56,639 bases of DNA. Source: Microcoleus sp. bin38.metabat.b11b12b14.051. GTDB taxonomy: Bacteria > Cyanobacteriota > Cyanobacteriia > Cyanobacteriales > Microcoleaceae. Positions 36,247 through 43,960 of this stretch are shown here, piece by piece; position 1 is the first letter of the stretch, and each line of letters begins with the position of its first letter. A program made the position numbers and the translations under genes. The notes under the pieces were generated by a model. It worked only from the letters and a program-made list of their open reading frames with translations. It had not been told where the DNA came from and ran no database searches. Location: contig NZ_JAAFKD010000038.1 of the NCBI RefSeq assembly GCF_013299165.1, forward strand, positions 1-56,639. The letters are read 5' to 3'.

Positions 36247-36682
36247 TCAGTTGACAGTTGACAGTTGACAGTTGACAGTTGGCAGTTGGCATTTGGCATT
36301 TGACAGTTGGCAGTTGGCAGTTGGCAGTTGGCAGTTGGCAGTTGGCAGTTGACAGTTGACAGTTGGCAGTTGACAGTTGACAGTTGACTCCGAAAGCAGT
36401 TGTTAGTTGGCAGTTGGCAGTATTCAGAACTACGAATGTGCAATTGCTCGCGAGCATTATCTAACTTATTTAGTGTTTGGCAAAGCGTCTAAATGAGATT
36501 AAAAAGTGTTGTTTAGATATCCAGCATTCCCGCTCTCGTTCCTCAAACAGCCCAAGACAAATTATCTGATAATTAGTGATGATTTGTTGTTAATAGTTGG
36601 CAATTTGAAATGGTTTCATTGGTGAAAATGGGTTGTTAACAATTGGAAATCTAAAATCTAAAATCTAAAATCTAAAATCGTT
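36247..36682. repeat. CAGTTGA heptamer array and AATCTAAA octamers
   Basis: Starting directly at the stop of the export gene, about 24 seven-base units (CAGTTGA, CAGTTGG, CATTTGG) run to about 36380, with further units to 36421. Four AATCTAAA-type octamers (about 36648-36678) end right before the ATG at 36683. The region between has no gene. Confidence 0.9.
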
Positions 36683-38920
36683 ATGACTTTATCCGTTGTT
36701 AAACGTTATTTAATTGCTTTTGACCAATACAAGTGGGTAGGACTGGCCACTCTGGCGGCGACTGTGGGCGTGTCGGGAGTAGTGGCCTTGCAGCCAAGTC
36801 AGGCGCCGGTTTACGTTGCTGCGGGTACGCTGGCTTACCGCAGGCCGAGCGTGATTTTTTCATCGACTACGACGAAAATTCAACAGGAAGGACAAGAAAT
36901 AACTAAAGATATGCTGCTCGATAGAAGGGTGGTTGAAGCAGCAGCTAAAAAAGTTAATGTTTCTCCGAAAAAGCTGACGGACGACGTGCAGGTAAAAATG
37001 CCGACTAAGAATAATGACCCCAGTGCTTTGATTCAAGTATTGTACAAAAATGCCGATCGCAAAAAAGCAGAAGCGGTAGCAGAAGCGCTGATGAAGGAAA
37101 TGGTGGCCCGCAGCCAAACTATTAATACTTCTAGACTCCGAGAAACGATCTACCAAATTAACAAGCGCTTGCCGAAAGTAACTCAGGAACTCAGACAGAC
37201 GGAAGAAAAACTAGAAGCCTACGAAAAACGAGAAGGAACTTCAATTTTAGCAGCTCTGAACGGTGCGCTGCCACAAGCGATTACCGGCAACGAACAGCAG
37301 CAGCGCCAACTCCGCTTGCAGTTAGGAGGAATTGAAGCTCAAATGAAAAGCTTGCAGGATCGCTTGGGATTGAATGTAGAGCAAGCTTACGTAGCTCAAG
37401 CATTGTCTGCCGATCCAATTATTGCACAACTGCGAGTGCAACTTTTTTCGATCGAATCTCAGCTCAAAATTCTGCGCGCTGACTTGCAGGAGGAACACCC
37501 GAAAATTGTAGAATTGCTCAAACAAAAACAAGCTTTTGAGCAGCAGTTGCAGCAGCGACAATCTGAAGTGCTTGGGGGTAACGGAGTGGCGGCTCCGCTC
37601 CGAAGTGCCGATCGAATTCGGGTAGACTCTTCTTTAGACCCGGCGAGACAGCAGTTAGCTCAAAATTTGATTGCTTTACAAACGCAGCAGGATATGGTAT
37701 CGCAGCAACTCAAAGGAGTCGAAAAAACCGAACAGCTATTGCGCGAGGAACACGCAAAAATCCCCAACAAGCAGCTAGAACAAGGGCGCCTGGCCCAGCA
37801 AGTGGCCCTGAAAAAAGCTCTCTACGACAAGATGCAGTCGGCTTTGGTAGATGCTGAGGCGGCGGTAGCAGAGACAACGGGGAGTTTGACAATCGCCCAA
37901 CTTCCCAAAACCGATGATGTTGAGTCAAGCAGGAGAGGTTTGCCGGTGATGCTGGCGGTGGGTGGATTTGTGGGATTGCTGCTGGGCGGGGGGCTGATAT
38001 TTTTGTTGGGGATGCTCAACGGCAAGTTTTACAGTTGGGAAGAAGTGCGGGCGGCTTTGGTGGAAAAAGAGGTGGCGGTACTGGGAGTTTTGCCTGAAGT
38101 AACGGCGTTTGATTCCTACGGCGACGATCGGATGCCTCTGGCTTTGGAGCCCAATTCTCCCTATTTGGAATTTTACGAGCGGTTGCGGACTAATTTACGC
38201 CGGATCGGGGACAAACCGGTGAAGGTGGTGCTGCTGACTTCCGCGACTGATTTGGAGGGGAAGAGTTTTAGCGCTTACAATTTGGCTATTGCCTCAGCTC
38301 GATCGGGCAAACGGACTTTATTAATTGAAGCAGATTTGCGATCGGCTTCCAATGTGGAATCTTTGAAAATCGCAGCAGATCCTCTGGCGGCGGTGGAACC
38401 TTTGCACTATTACGGCAATATCAGCGAGTGCGTCCATTTGGTGCCGGAGGTAGAGAACCTATACGTGGTACCGAGTCCGGGATTTTTGCGACAGGCCTCG
38501 GCGGTACTCGAATCGAGCGAAATGCGGAGATTGTTCGATGATGTTCGCAACCGCTTTGACTTTGTAGTTGTGGATTCTCCGGCTTTGAGCGAGTGCAACG
38601 ACGCCCTGACTTTGGAACCGTATACGGATGGTATGATTTTGGTGGCGCGGCCTGGTTATACTCTGTCTAGTATGTTGTCTGAGGCTGCGGATCAATTGCT
38701 GCAATCGGAGGATGAGGATTCGCACAAATCCGGGCCGCGGCTGTTGGGAGCGATTATTAATGGCGCTGATATTGCGGTGAAGTTCCGCCACGATATTGAT
38801 GAGCTAGAGTTGCCGCCTATGAGTGCGCTCGGCGATGGGGCCATAGAAGTGCGATCGAGGCAATTACCGCAGCAGTCTAAGCCCAAAAATAAAGCTGTAA
38901 ACAGTAAATTTAACAACTAA
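36683..38920 (+). CDS. Wzc-like polysaccharide copolymerase with BY-kinase domain
   Basis: 745 aa. N-terminal Wzz domain with TM1 (LATLAATVGVSGVVALQ), long periplasmic coiled coils rich in Gln/Glu (about 150-400), and TM2 (PVMLAVGGFVGLLLGGGLIF). The cytoplasmic ATPase domain has Walker A ATDLEGKS, Walker A' LLIEADLR and Walker B FVVVDSP. It regulates chain length and export with the Wza-like protein. The C-terminal tail (KPKNKAVNSKFNN) has no tyrosine cluster, so classical tail autophosphorylation appears absent. The Walker A departs from the usual proline-glycine form (DLEGKS for PGEGKS). ATG at 36683. Confidence 0.9.
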   Translation: MTLSVVKRYLIAFDQYKWVGLATLAATVGVSGVVALQPSQAPVYVAAGTLAYRRPSVIFSSTTTKIQQEGQEITKDMLLDRRVVEAAAKKVNVSPKKLTDDVQVKMPTKNNDPSALIQVLYKNADRKKAEAVAEALMKEMVARSQTINTSRLRETIYQINKRLPKVTQELRQTEEKLEAYEKREGTSILAALNGALPQAITGNEQQQRQLRLQLGGIEAQMKSLQDRLGLNVEQAYVAQALSADPIIAQLRVQLFSIESQLKILRADLQEEHPKIVELLKQKQAFEQQLQQRQSEVLGGNGVAAPLRSADRIRVDSSLDPARQQLAQNLIALQTQQDMVSQQLKGVEKTEQLLREEHAKIPNKQLEQGRLAQQVALKKALYDKMQSALVDAEAAVAETTGSLTIAQLPKTDDVESSRRGLPVMLAVGGFVGLLLGGGLIFLLGMLNGKFYSWEEVRAALVEKEVAVLGVLPEVTAFDSYGDDRMPLALEPNSPYLEFYERLRTNLRRIGDKPVKVVLLTSATDLEGKSFSAYNLAIASARSGKRTLLIEADLRSASNVESLKIAADPLAAVEPLHYYGNISECVHLVPEVENLYVVPSPGFLRQASAVLESSEMRRLFDDVRNRFDFVVVDSPALSECNDALTLEPYTDGMILVARPGYTLSSMLSEAADQLLQSEDEDSHKSGPRLLGAIINGADIAVKFRHDIDELELPPMSALGDGAIEVRSRQLPQQSKPKNKAVNSKFNN

Positions 38921-39366
38921 TTTAGGCTGTTAATTATAGTAAAATATTTTGAGAAAAACGGCACTATCTTGTCCGGCGCGAGGCTGTGAATTCTGATCAT
39001 CTCAAATCTGATAGTATCGGAATTATGTAGTGCTGTCGAGAACTCGCGAAGTGCGTGGTGAGGACGATCGCACTAAAACGATTCATGTCCTGTTGGAGCG
39101 ATTAAGTACACTCAGATTTGTTCGTAGTTTCTACGAAAGTTCGAGCTCTGGCTGCGGACTTTCGTGGGCACTACAAACCTTGAGCCGGAAGTACGAAAGT
39201 CCGCAGAATACTTTGGTCAATACCTCATGTTTTTGAGAACTGCTAGATGAAATATTTGACACTCCCGGGCCCGATCGCCAAATCCGGCAAAATCCAGCCC
39301 GGGCGATCGCCCGCCAGCTTATATCATCCGTCATTTGCCGGACATGATTGATTAAAATGTGTCGCA
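38921..39366. other. Intergenic region with short palindromic repeats
   Basis: About 445 bp, no supported gene. It holds imperfect palindromes (GTAGTTTCTACGAAAG near 39124; GTACGAAAGTCCGCAG near 39189) and one inverted copy of the dispersed ACCTCATG..TGAGAACTGCTA element at about 39220-39246. CCCGGGCCCGATCGCC/GGCGATCGCCCG near 39265-39312 forms another weak inverted pair. Confidence 0.45.
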
Positions 39367-39645
39367 CTACTGATTAGATTCCGATCGATTCTGCCGCTTT
39401 TTCTGGATAAACTGTTCTAAATCGGCGATCGCATCCTCAAAATCAGACAAATTAATTTTCGCAGGTTTAGCCTTCTTCGGCGGACTCGAAGGCTGACTCG
39501 CAGGCTTAGCTTGAGGTGACTGAGACTGAGGCTGTGCTGCATCAGGGTTGGAAGCTTCTATATAATCAAACAATTCATCCAGGGACTGAAAAAAAGATTG
39601 AGCCGAGGCCCGGCGTGAATCTTTCAAATCATCGTCTTCCATCAT
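39367..39645 (-). CDS. Small acidic hypothetical protein
   Basis: 92 aa from the ATG at 39645, preceded by GGAGTGG; longer starts at 39657 and a TTG at 39666 are possible. Two helical acidic parts (DDLKDSRRASAQSFFQSLDE and NLSDFEDAIADLEQFIQKK) are joined by a disordered linker rich in Pro, Gln, Ser and Ala. The layout is seen in conserved cyanobacterial proteins of unknown role. No motif allows a function. Confidence 0.6.
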   Translation of the reverse strand: MMEDDDLKDSRRASAQSFFQSLDELFDYIEASNPDAAQPQSQSPQAKPASQPSSPPKKAKPAKINLSDFEDAIADLEQFIQKKRQNRSESNQ

Positions 39646-39731
39646 AAGCCACTCCATAGACTTCAAAACTTGCCAAGAAACTCTGTCCGCCCGCGCGTGC
39701 AGATATTAGACATCAAAACCCCAATCAGCTA

Positions 39732-39910
39732 CAACCCTTGAGAAATTTCGCTTTTATCCGAGGCCAGATCCCCCTAAATCCCCCTTAAGAAGGGGGACTT
39801 TGAGAATAATTTTGCCGAGTCTCGATCGTCTTAAATCCCCCTACCTAATTGTTGGGGAACTTTGATCACTTCCGGTTCCCCCCTTCTTAAGGGGGGCTAG
39901 GGGGGCTCGG
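39732..39910. repeat. CCCCCTTAAGAAGGGGG repeat, direct copy plus inverted copy
   Basis: A 73-bp unit at 39732-39804 (AGAAATTTCG ... AGATCCCCCTAAATCCCCCT then TAAGAAGGGGGACTTTGA) recurs at 41722-41794, beyond lpdA. A related inverted copy is at about 39875-39912. Each is itself a palindrome around TTAA. The rest of 39646-40240 has no supported gene. Confidence 0.75.
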
Positions 39911-40240
39911 GGCCTATAGGATCAAACACTACACCTGCACTGCATTTGACTTGGTTGTTGACACGAATGGGCATTGTCAGCCATCAATCTGTATCTAACT
40001 TTACACCCGCCGAGTCAGTGATTTGAGACTTGGGCCACACCCAGCTCAAAATCATCCACCCTGAAAAAATCTCAGTTACTGTCTAATTAACCCTAGTCTA
40101 GTCGAGAATAAGGACACAGGACTTATGCAACTATTGCCGCTGTTCAAGGGTTGCGATCGCAATGCGCCACCTCGAAAGGACGGACATACGGTGTTTTTTG
40201 CTTGATTCCTAAGATTTCAAAGGCATTAGGAGATTTTAAG

Positions 40241-41680
40241 GTGACTCAAGGATTTGATTACGATTTAGCAATTATCGGCGCTGGCGTGGGCGGACATGGG
40301 GCGGCCATACACGCCGTTAGCTGCGGGCTGAAAGTGGCAATTATCGAAGCGGGCGATATGGGCGGGACTTGCGTCAACCGCGGTTGTATTCCCTCGAAGG
40401 CGCTGCTGGCGGCTTCCGGGCGGGTGCGGGATATGCGGAATGCCCATCACCTCAAGACTTTGGGTATTCAGTTGGGAAGTGTGGATTTCGATCGCGGGGC
40501 GATCGCAAATCACGCTAATACTATTGTTAGCAAACTGCGCGGCGACTTGACAAACAGCCTCAAACGTTTAAACGTCGATGTTATCCAAGGTTGGGGCAAG
40601 ATTGCCGCCGCTCAAAAAATCACCATCGAAACCGATAAAGGCGAGAAAACTATTACCGCCAAGGATATTATTCTCGCTCCCGGTTCGGTTCCCTTCGTCC
40701 CCCCTGGGATAGAAATTGACGGCAAAACTGTATTTACTAGCGACGATGCTGTCAGATTGGAATCGCTACCGAAGTGGATTGCAATTATTGGCAGCGGTTA
40801 TATTGGTTTGGAGTTTTCGGATATTTACACAGCCCTCGGCTGCGAAATTACGATGATTGAAGCTCTAGATCAATTGATGCCAACTTTCGATCCAGATATT
40901 GCTAAATTAGCAGAACGAGTGTTAATTGCACCCCGCGATATTGAAACAAAAGTGGGTTTGTTGGCTAAGAAAATTATTCCCGGTTCGCCTGTAATTATTG
41001 AATTAGCTGATTTCAAAACTAAGGAAGTTGTCGAAGTTTTGGAAGTTGATGCTTGTTTGGTAGCAACTGGCAGAGTTCCCGTCAGCAAGAATTTGGGTTT
41101 AGAAGTTCTGGGCGTAGAAACGATGCGCGGTTATATCCCCGTGAACGACAAGATGCAGGTTTTGGTGGCGGGAGAACCTGTGCAGAATTTGTGGGCGATC
41201 GGCGATGTTAATGGCAAGATGATGTTAGCGCATACTGCATCTGCTCAGGGAATTGCTGCTGTAGAAAATATTTGTGGCCGCAGTCGCGAAGTTGACTACT
41301 TGAGTATCCCGGCGGCAGCTTTTACTCACCCGGAAATTAGCTATGTGGGAATGAGTGAACCTGCGGCGAAGGAGTTAGGAAAAACCGAAGGGTTTGAGGT
41401 CGCTACTGTCAAGAGTTATTTTAAGGGGAATTCTAAGGCTATTGCGGAGGGTGAAACCGACGGTATGGCTAAGGTGATTTACCGCAAAGATAATGGGGAA
41501 TTGTTGGGAGTTCATATTTTCGGTTTGCACGCTTCTGATTTGATTCAAGAGGCGGCAAATGCGATCGCCCAGCGCGATTCTGTGAACTCTTTAGCATTCC
41601 GAGTTCACACGCACCCGACGCTTTCGGAAGTGTTGGATGAGGCTTTCAAACGGGCGGCCGGGGCGGCGGGCGGTCATTAA
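40241..41680 (+). CDS. lpdA: Dihydrolipoamide dehydrogenase (E3)
   Basis: 479 aa from the GTG at 40241, which follows AGGAGATTTTAAG; longer in-frame starts are rejected because the family begins with the GFDYD segment. FAD site [10 protein letters not shown], redox disulfide [16 protein letters not shown] site [10 protein letters not shown], second FAD motif [14 protein letters not shown] and the catalytic HTHPTLSE are all present. E3 re-oxidises dihydrolipoamide in pyruvate dehydrogenase and the glycine cleavage system. Normal length, no defect. Confidence 0.97.
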   Translation: MTQGFDYDLAIIGAGVGGHGAAIHAVSCGLKVAIIEAGDMGGTCVNRGCIPSKALLAASGRVRDMRNAHHLKTLGIQLGSVDFDRGAIANHANTIVSKLRGDLTNSLKRLNVDVIQGWGKIAAAQKITIETDKGEKTITAKDIILAPGSVPFVPPGIEIDGKTVFTSDDAVRLESLPKWIAIIGSGYIGLEFSDIYTALGCEITMIEALDQLMPTFDPDIAKLAERVLIAPRDIETKVGLLAKKIIPGSPVIIELADFKTKEVVEVLEVDACLVATGRVPVSKNLGLEVLGVETMRGYIPVNDKMQVLVAGEPVQNLWAIGDVNGKMMLAHTASAQGIAAVENICGRSREVDYLSIPAAAFTHPEISYVGMSEPAAKELGKTEGFEVATVKSYFKGNSKAIAEGETDGMAKVIYRKDNGELLGVHIFGLHASDLIQEAANAIAQRDSVNSLAFRVHTHPTLSEVLDEAFKRAAGAAGGH

Positions 41681-42151
41681 TTTGTAGGGGCGGTGTTGAT
41701 CCAGCGTGTCAATTCAAGTCTCAACCTCTGACAAATTTCGTTTGTAGTCGAGTCTAGATCCCCCTAAATCCCCCTTAAGAAGGGGGACTTTGAATGTCTC
41801 GTCTCTCCCCGTATTTGTAGGGGCAATCCCCCGTGGTTGCCCGAATTCGGGGGGATAAAGGAGGCGTGCATCTCAATGAAGGCAAATATGTTTGTAGGGG
41901 CGAAGCATGACCGCAGTCAATATGGGATTATAACTAATAACTTATATGCGGTCATGCTTCGCCCTCTTCAAAAGTGAGATACACCCTAAAGGAGTTTATT
42001 GGAGCAACGGGAAAGTGCTAGTTTGATGTATTTGTTGGGAGCATCTCATTTTGGCGAAAACCATTTTTTTTACAGTGCGAGCGTCCCCGCTCGCGAACTG
42101 TATAATACTCGCTAGCGATCGCGATCGCCCCTTTTTGAGAATTGTGTTTAA
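41681..42151. other. Repeat-rich gap at the left edge of the accessory island
   Basis: About 470 bp without a gene. It holds the second 73-bp CCCCCTTAAGAAGGGGG unit (41722-41794) and two GTAGGGGC-type short tracts. A strong inverted repeat has GGGCGAAGCATGACCGCA (41898-41915) pairing perfectly with 41947-41964. A GCGAGCG-TCCC-CGCTCGC hairpin lies at about 42077-42094. Confidence 0.65.
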
Positions 42152-42643
42152 ATGGAACTAAACCAGCGAAAAGAACAATTTAGCAAAGCTTACGTCCGCA
42201 CTGTAGCAGCAGTGGCTGGCTGTTCGGTAGATCAACCCGAAAATGATTATGATAGCGTTGACCTTTGTCTCAAGGCTGTCGATCGCGATCCAGTACAGCC
42301 GCACCGCCTTGAATTGCAGTTAAAATGTACGTCAAGAGATGTACTCAATGCCGAATCTATTCGATATCCGCTCAATGTCAAAAATTACAACGACTTGAGA
42401 GTGACTGCTTTTATTCCCCGCCTGCTGGTTGTAGTTTTAGTGCCGGAAAATATCGGGGAATGGATACAACAGTCTGAACAGGAAATGTTGCTCAGACATT
42501 GTGCCTACTGGTTATCTCTGCGGGGATTACCGGAAACTCAAAATACCAGTCGCGTGACTGTTGAGTTACCCCGCAGCAATCAGTTTACAGCAGAGGCTCT
42601 ACAGTCCATTATGCAGCGCATTAGCCAAGGAGATATCCCATGA
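42152..42643 (+). CDS. DUF4365 protein, nuclease-like fold
   Basis: A 163-aa protein of the DUF4365 kind. Visible family features: an N-terminal KAYVRTVAAVAGCSV helix, then DYDSVDLCLKA and LELQLKCTSRD, a D...(E/Q)xK arrangement reminiscent of PD-(D/E)xK nucleases. LLVVVLVPENIGEWI follows. DUF4365 genes frequently lie in defence or toxin-antitoxin neighbourhoods. The stop overlaps the next start by four bases (ATGA), so the two proteins are made together. Enzymatic activity is inferred from the motif only. Confidence 0.75.
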   Translation: MELNQRKEQFSKAYVRTVAAVAGCSVDQPENDYDSVDLCLKAVDRDPVQPHRLELQLKCTSRDVLNAESIRYPLNVKNYNDLRVTAFIPRLLVVVLVPENIGEWIQQSEQEMLLRHCAYWLSLRGLPETQNTSRVTVELPRSNQFTAEALQSIMQRISQGDIP

Positions 42644-43182
42644 AAGTAACTGTACGGGATTTTGAAATCTTTAAGAATTTAGATGTGAATGTCATCCTAG
42701 CATATTTACAAAAAAATGGCTGGCAAGAACACAGCAGAATTTATGACAATAAAGGAGCGATTTGGGTTAAAAAAAATGATGCGGGAGAGGCATTTGATAT
42801 CGGATTGCCTCTGACGCGGGAGTTTGCAGATTATCCAGCTAGGATGGGAGATGCTGTCAAAAAGCTGGAACTGACAGAAAAGCGTTCCCAATTAGATATT
42901 TTAAGCGATTTAATTACTTGTTTGGAAAATACTGAGATTCAAGGATTTGTTGTGAAATGCGATCGCGAAGTAGGGGAGGAAATTGGTAAAGTTGTGATGA
43001 TGGGTTTTGTGGTGGGTAAGTTGCAGAAAATCTATCTCGAATTGCCAGAAAATGATTTGATTTTGGCACAGAAAGCTTATCAGGAAAGGATTCCGGTGAC
43101 TTGCGGCGGCGATTTTGTCAAAGAGGGTGGATATTTTGTTGGGAAAACTCTGCGGGAGTTTGCTTTGATGGATCAGGAATAG
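42640..43182 (+). CDS. Hypothetical partner of the DUF4365 protein
   Basis: 180 aa, translationally coupled (ATGA) to the DUF4365 gene. Soluble, alpha/beta, with segments FEIFKNLDVNVILAYLQKNG, GAIWVKKNDAGEAFDIGLPL and PVTCGGDFVKEGGYFVGKTL. No catalytic motif stands out. The N-terminal 'AYLQKNGW' portion recalls small proteins found beside DUF4365 in cyanobacteria, but I cannot name a family. As a coupled partner it could be a regulator, an inhibitor (antitoxin-like) or a substrate-binding subunit. Confidence 0.65.
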   Translation: MKVTVRDFEIFKNLDVNVILAYLQKNGWQEHSRIYDNKGAIWVKKNDAGEAFDIGLPLTREFADYPARMGDAVKKLELTEKRSQLDILSDLITCLENTEIQGFVVKCDREVGEEIGKVVMMGFVVGKLQKIYLELPENDLILAQKAYQERIPVTCGGDFVKEGGYFVGKTLREFALMDQE

Positions 43183-43214
43183 GGGAAATGAGCTAAAAGT
43201 GCGATCGCGTTTAT

Positions 43215-43604
43215 TTAGGGTGGCGGTAGAATTCCAATCATTTTTTCAGCTAATTCGAGAAATTCTTCAGCTTGGGCGATCGATTCTGCGGCTTGATTAG
43301 CCGTTACAGCATTAATTTCCCCATAGTCTCCAGCATTTCGTAATTCCTGTGCTCTAATTAGGAATTGGTGAAATTTCACAGGTACTCTCCCTGTACGAGC
43401 AAATTCTCGGCCAAAGGCACTAATAACTGCGGAATGTTTAGAAAAAGATAGCCCTTCCCCTTCTAGAAATGCTTCAGCAATATAAAACATTGTGTAGTAA
43501 GCGCGAGAGGCTGCATAATCTGGGTATTGGCCATCCAGTATCAATCTGGCGGCCCCAAGGCTTTGACGTGCTTTGAGGAGTAGGTTTAATTGAGCGGGTG
43601 TCAT
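43215..43604 (-). CDS. HEPN-domain toxin of a HEPN-MNT pair
   Basis: A 129-aa all-helical HEPN protein (LLLKARQSLGAARLILDGQY, SRAYYTMFYIAEAFL, KHSAVISAFGREF). An RX4-6H-type motif (RVPVKFH) is visible, as in RNase-active HEPN toxins. Its start overlaps the end of the MNT gene by four bases. The length is usual. The toxin role is family knowledge; activity here is untested. Confidence 0.85.
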   Translation of the reverse strand: MTPAQLNLLLKARQSLGAARLILDGQYPDYAASRAYYTMFYIAEAFLEGEGLSFSKHSAVISAFGREFARTGRVPVKFHQFLIRAQELRNAGDYGEINAVTANQAAESIAQAEEFLELAEKMIGILPPP

Positions 43605-43927
43605 ATTAAAATTCCCTCTCTACGGATATTTCTGAGCAAAGGGCCTTGATAATTAGTAAACCGTTCTTCATTCATAAAGTGGCAGCTAATTACTACGTCA
43701 TTTTGAAGGGATAAATCTGCTACAATTGGGAGAGTTCTATCAATTTCTTCACCCGCTTGGACTGGTGCTTTGAGAACCACCAAAACATCAATATCTGAGT
43801 CGGGATGTGCGTCGCCCCGCGCTTGGGAACCGTAGAGTACCATGTTGGTAAGGCGATCGCCGTAGAGTTGCTCGAAGTGCGATCGCAAGTGAGTTAGGAT
43901 GGTCTTGAGTTGATCGTTGATGTTCAT
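43601..43927 (-). CDS. MNT-domain nucleotidyltransferase antitoxin
   Basis: 108 aa from ATG 43927; a GTG at 43957 would add ten residues. The minimal nucleotidyltransferase signature GSQARGDAHPDSDIDVLV is intact, with both metal-binding Asp residues. In HEPN-MNT modules the MNT enzyme AMPylates its HEPN partner at a tyrosine and silences it; the HEPN here has RAYYTMFY tyrosines. The gene order (MNT then HEPN, overlapping) is canonical. Confidence 0.87.
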   Translation of the reverse strand: MNINDQLKTILTHLRSHFEQLYGDRLTNMVLYGSQARGDAHPDSDIDVLVVLKAPVQAGEEIDRTLPIVADLSLQNDVVISCHFMNEERFTNYQGPLLRNIRREGILI

Positions 43928-43960
43928 ATTTGTTATGGATGCTTTGAGGGCGATCACACT

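Noticed and set aside
36123..36457. Open frames rich in NCQLPTA repeats
   Set aside because: Artefacts of the heptamer array.
39030..39367. Short open frames on both strands
   Set aside because: They lie in palindromic repeats and have no protein-like composition.
40151..40240. N-terminal extension of LpdA
   Set aside because: The ribosome-binding site and family start both point to the GTG at 40241.
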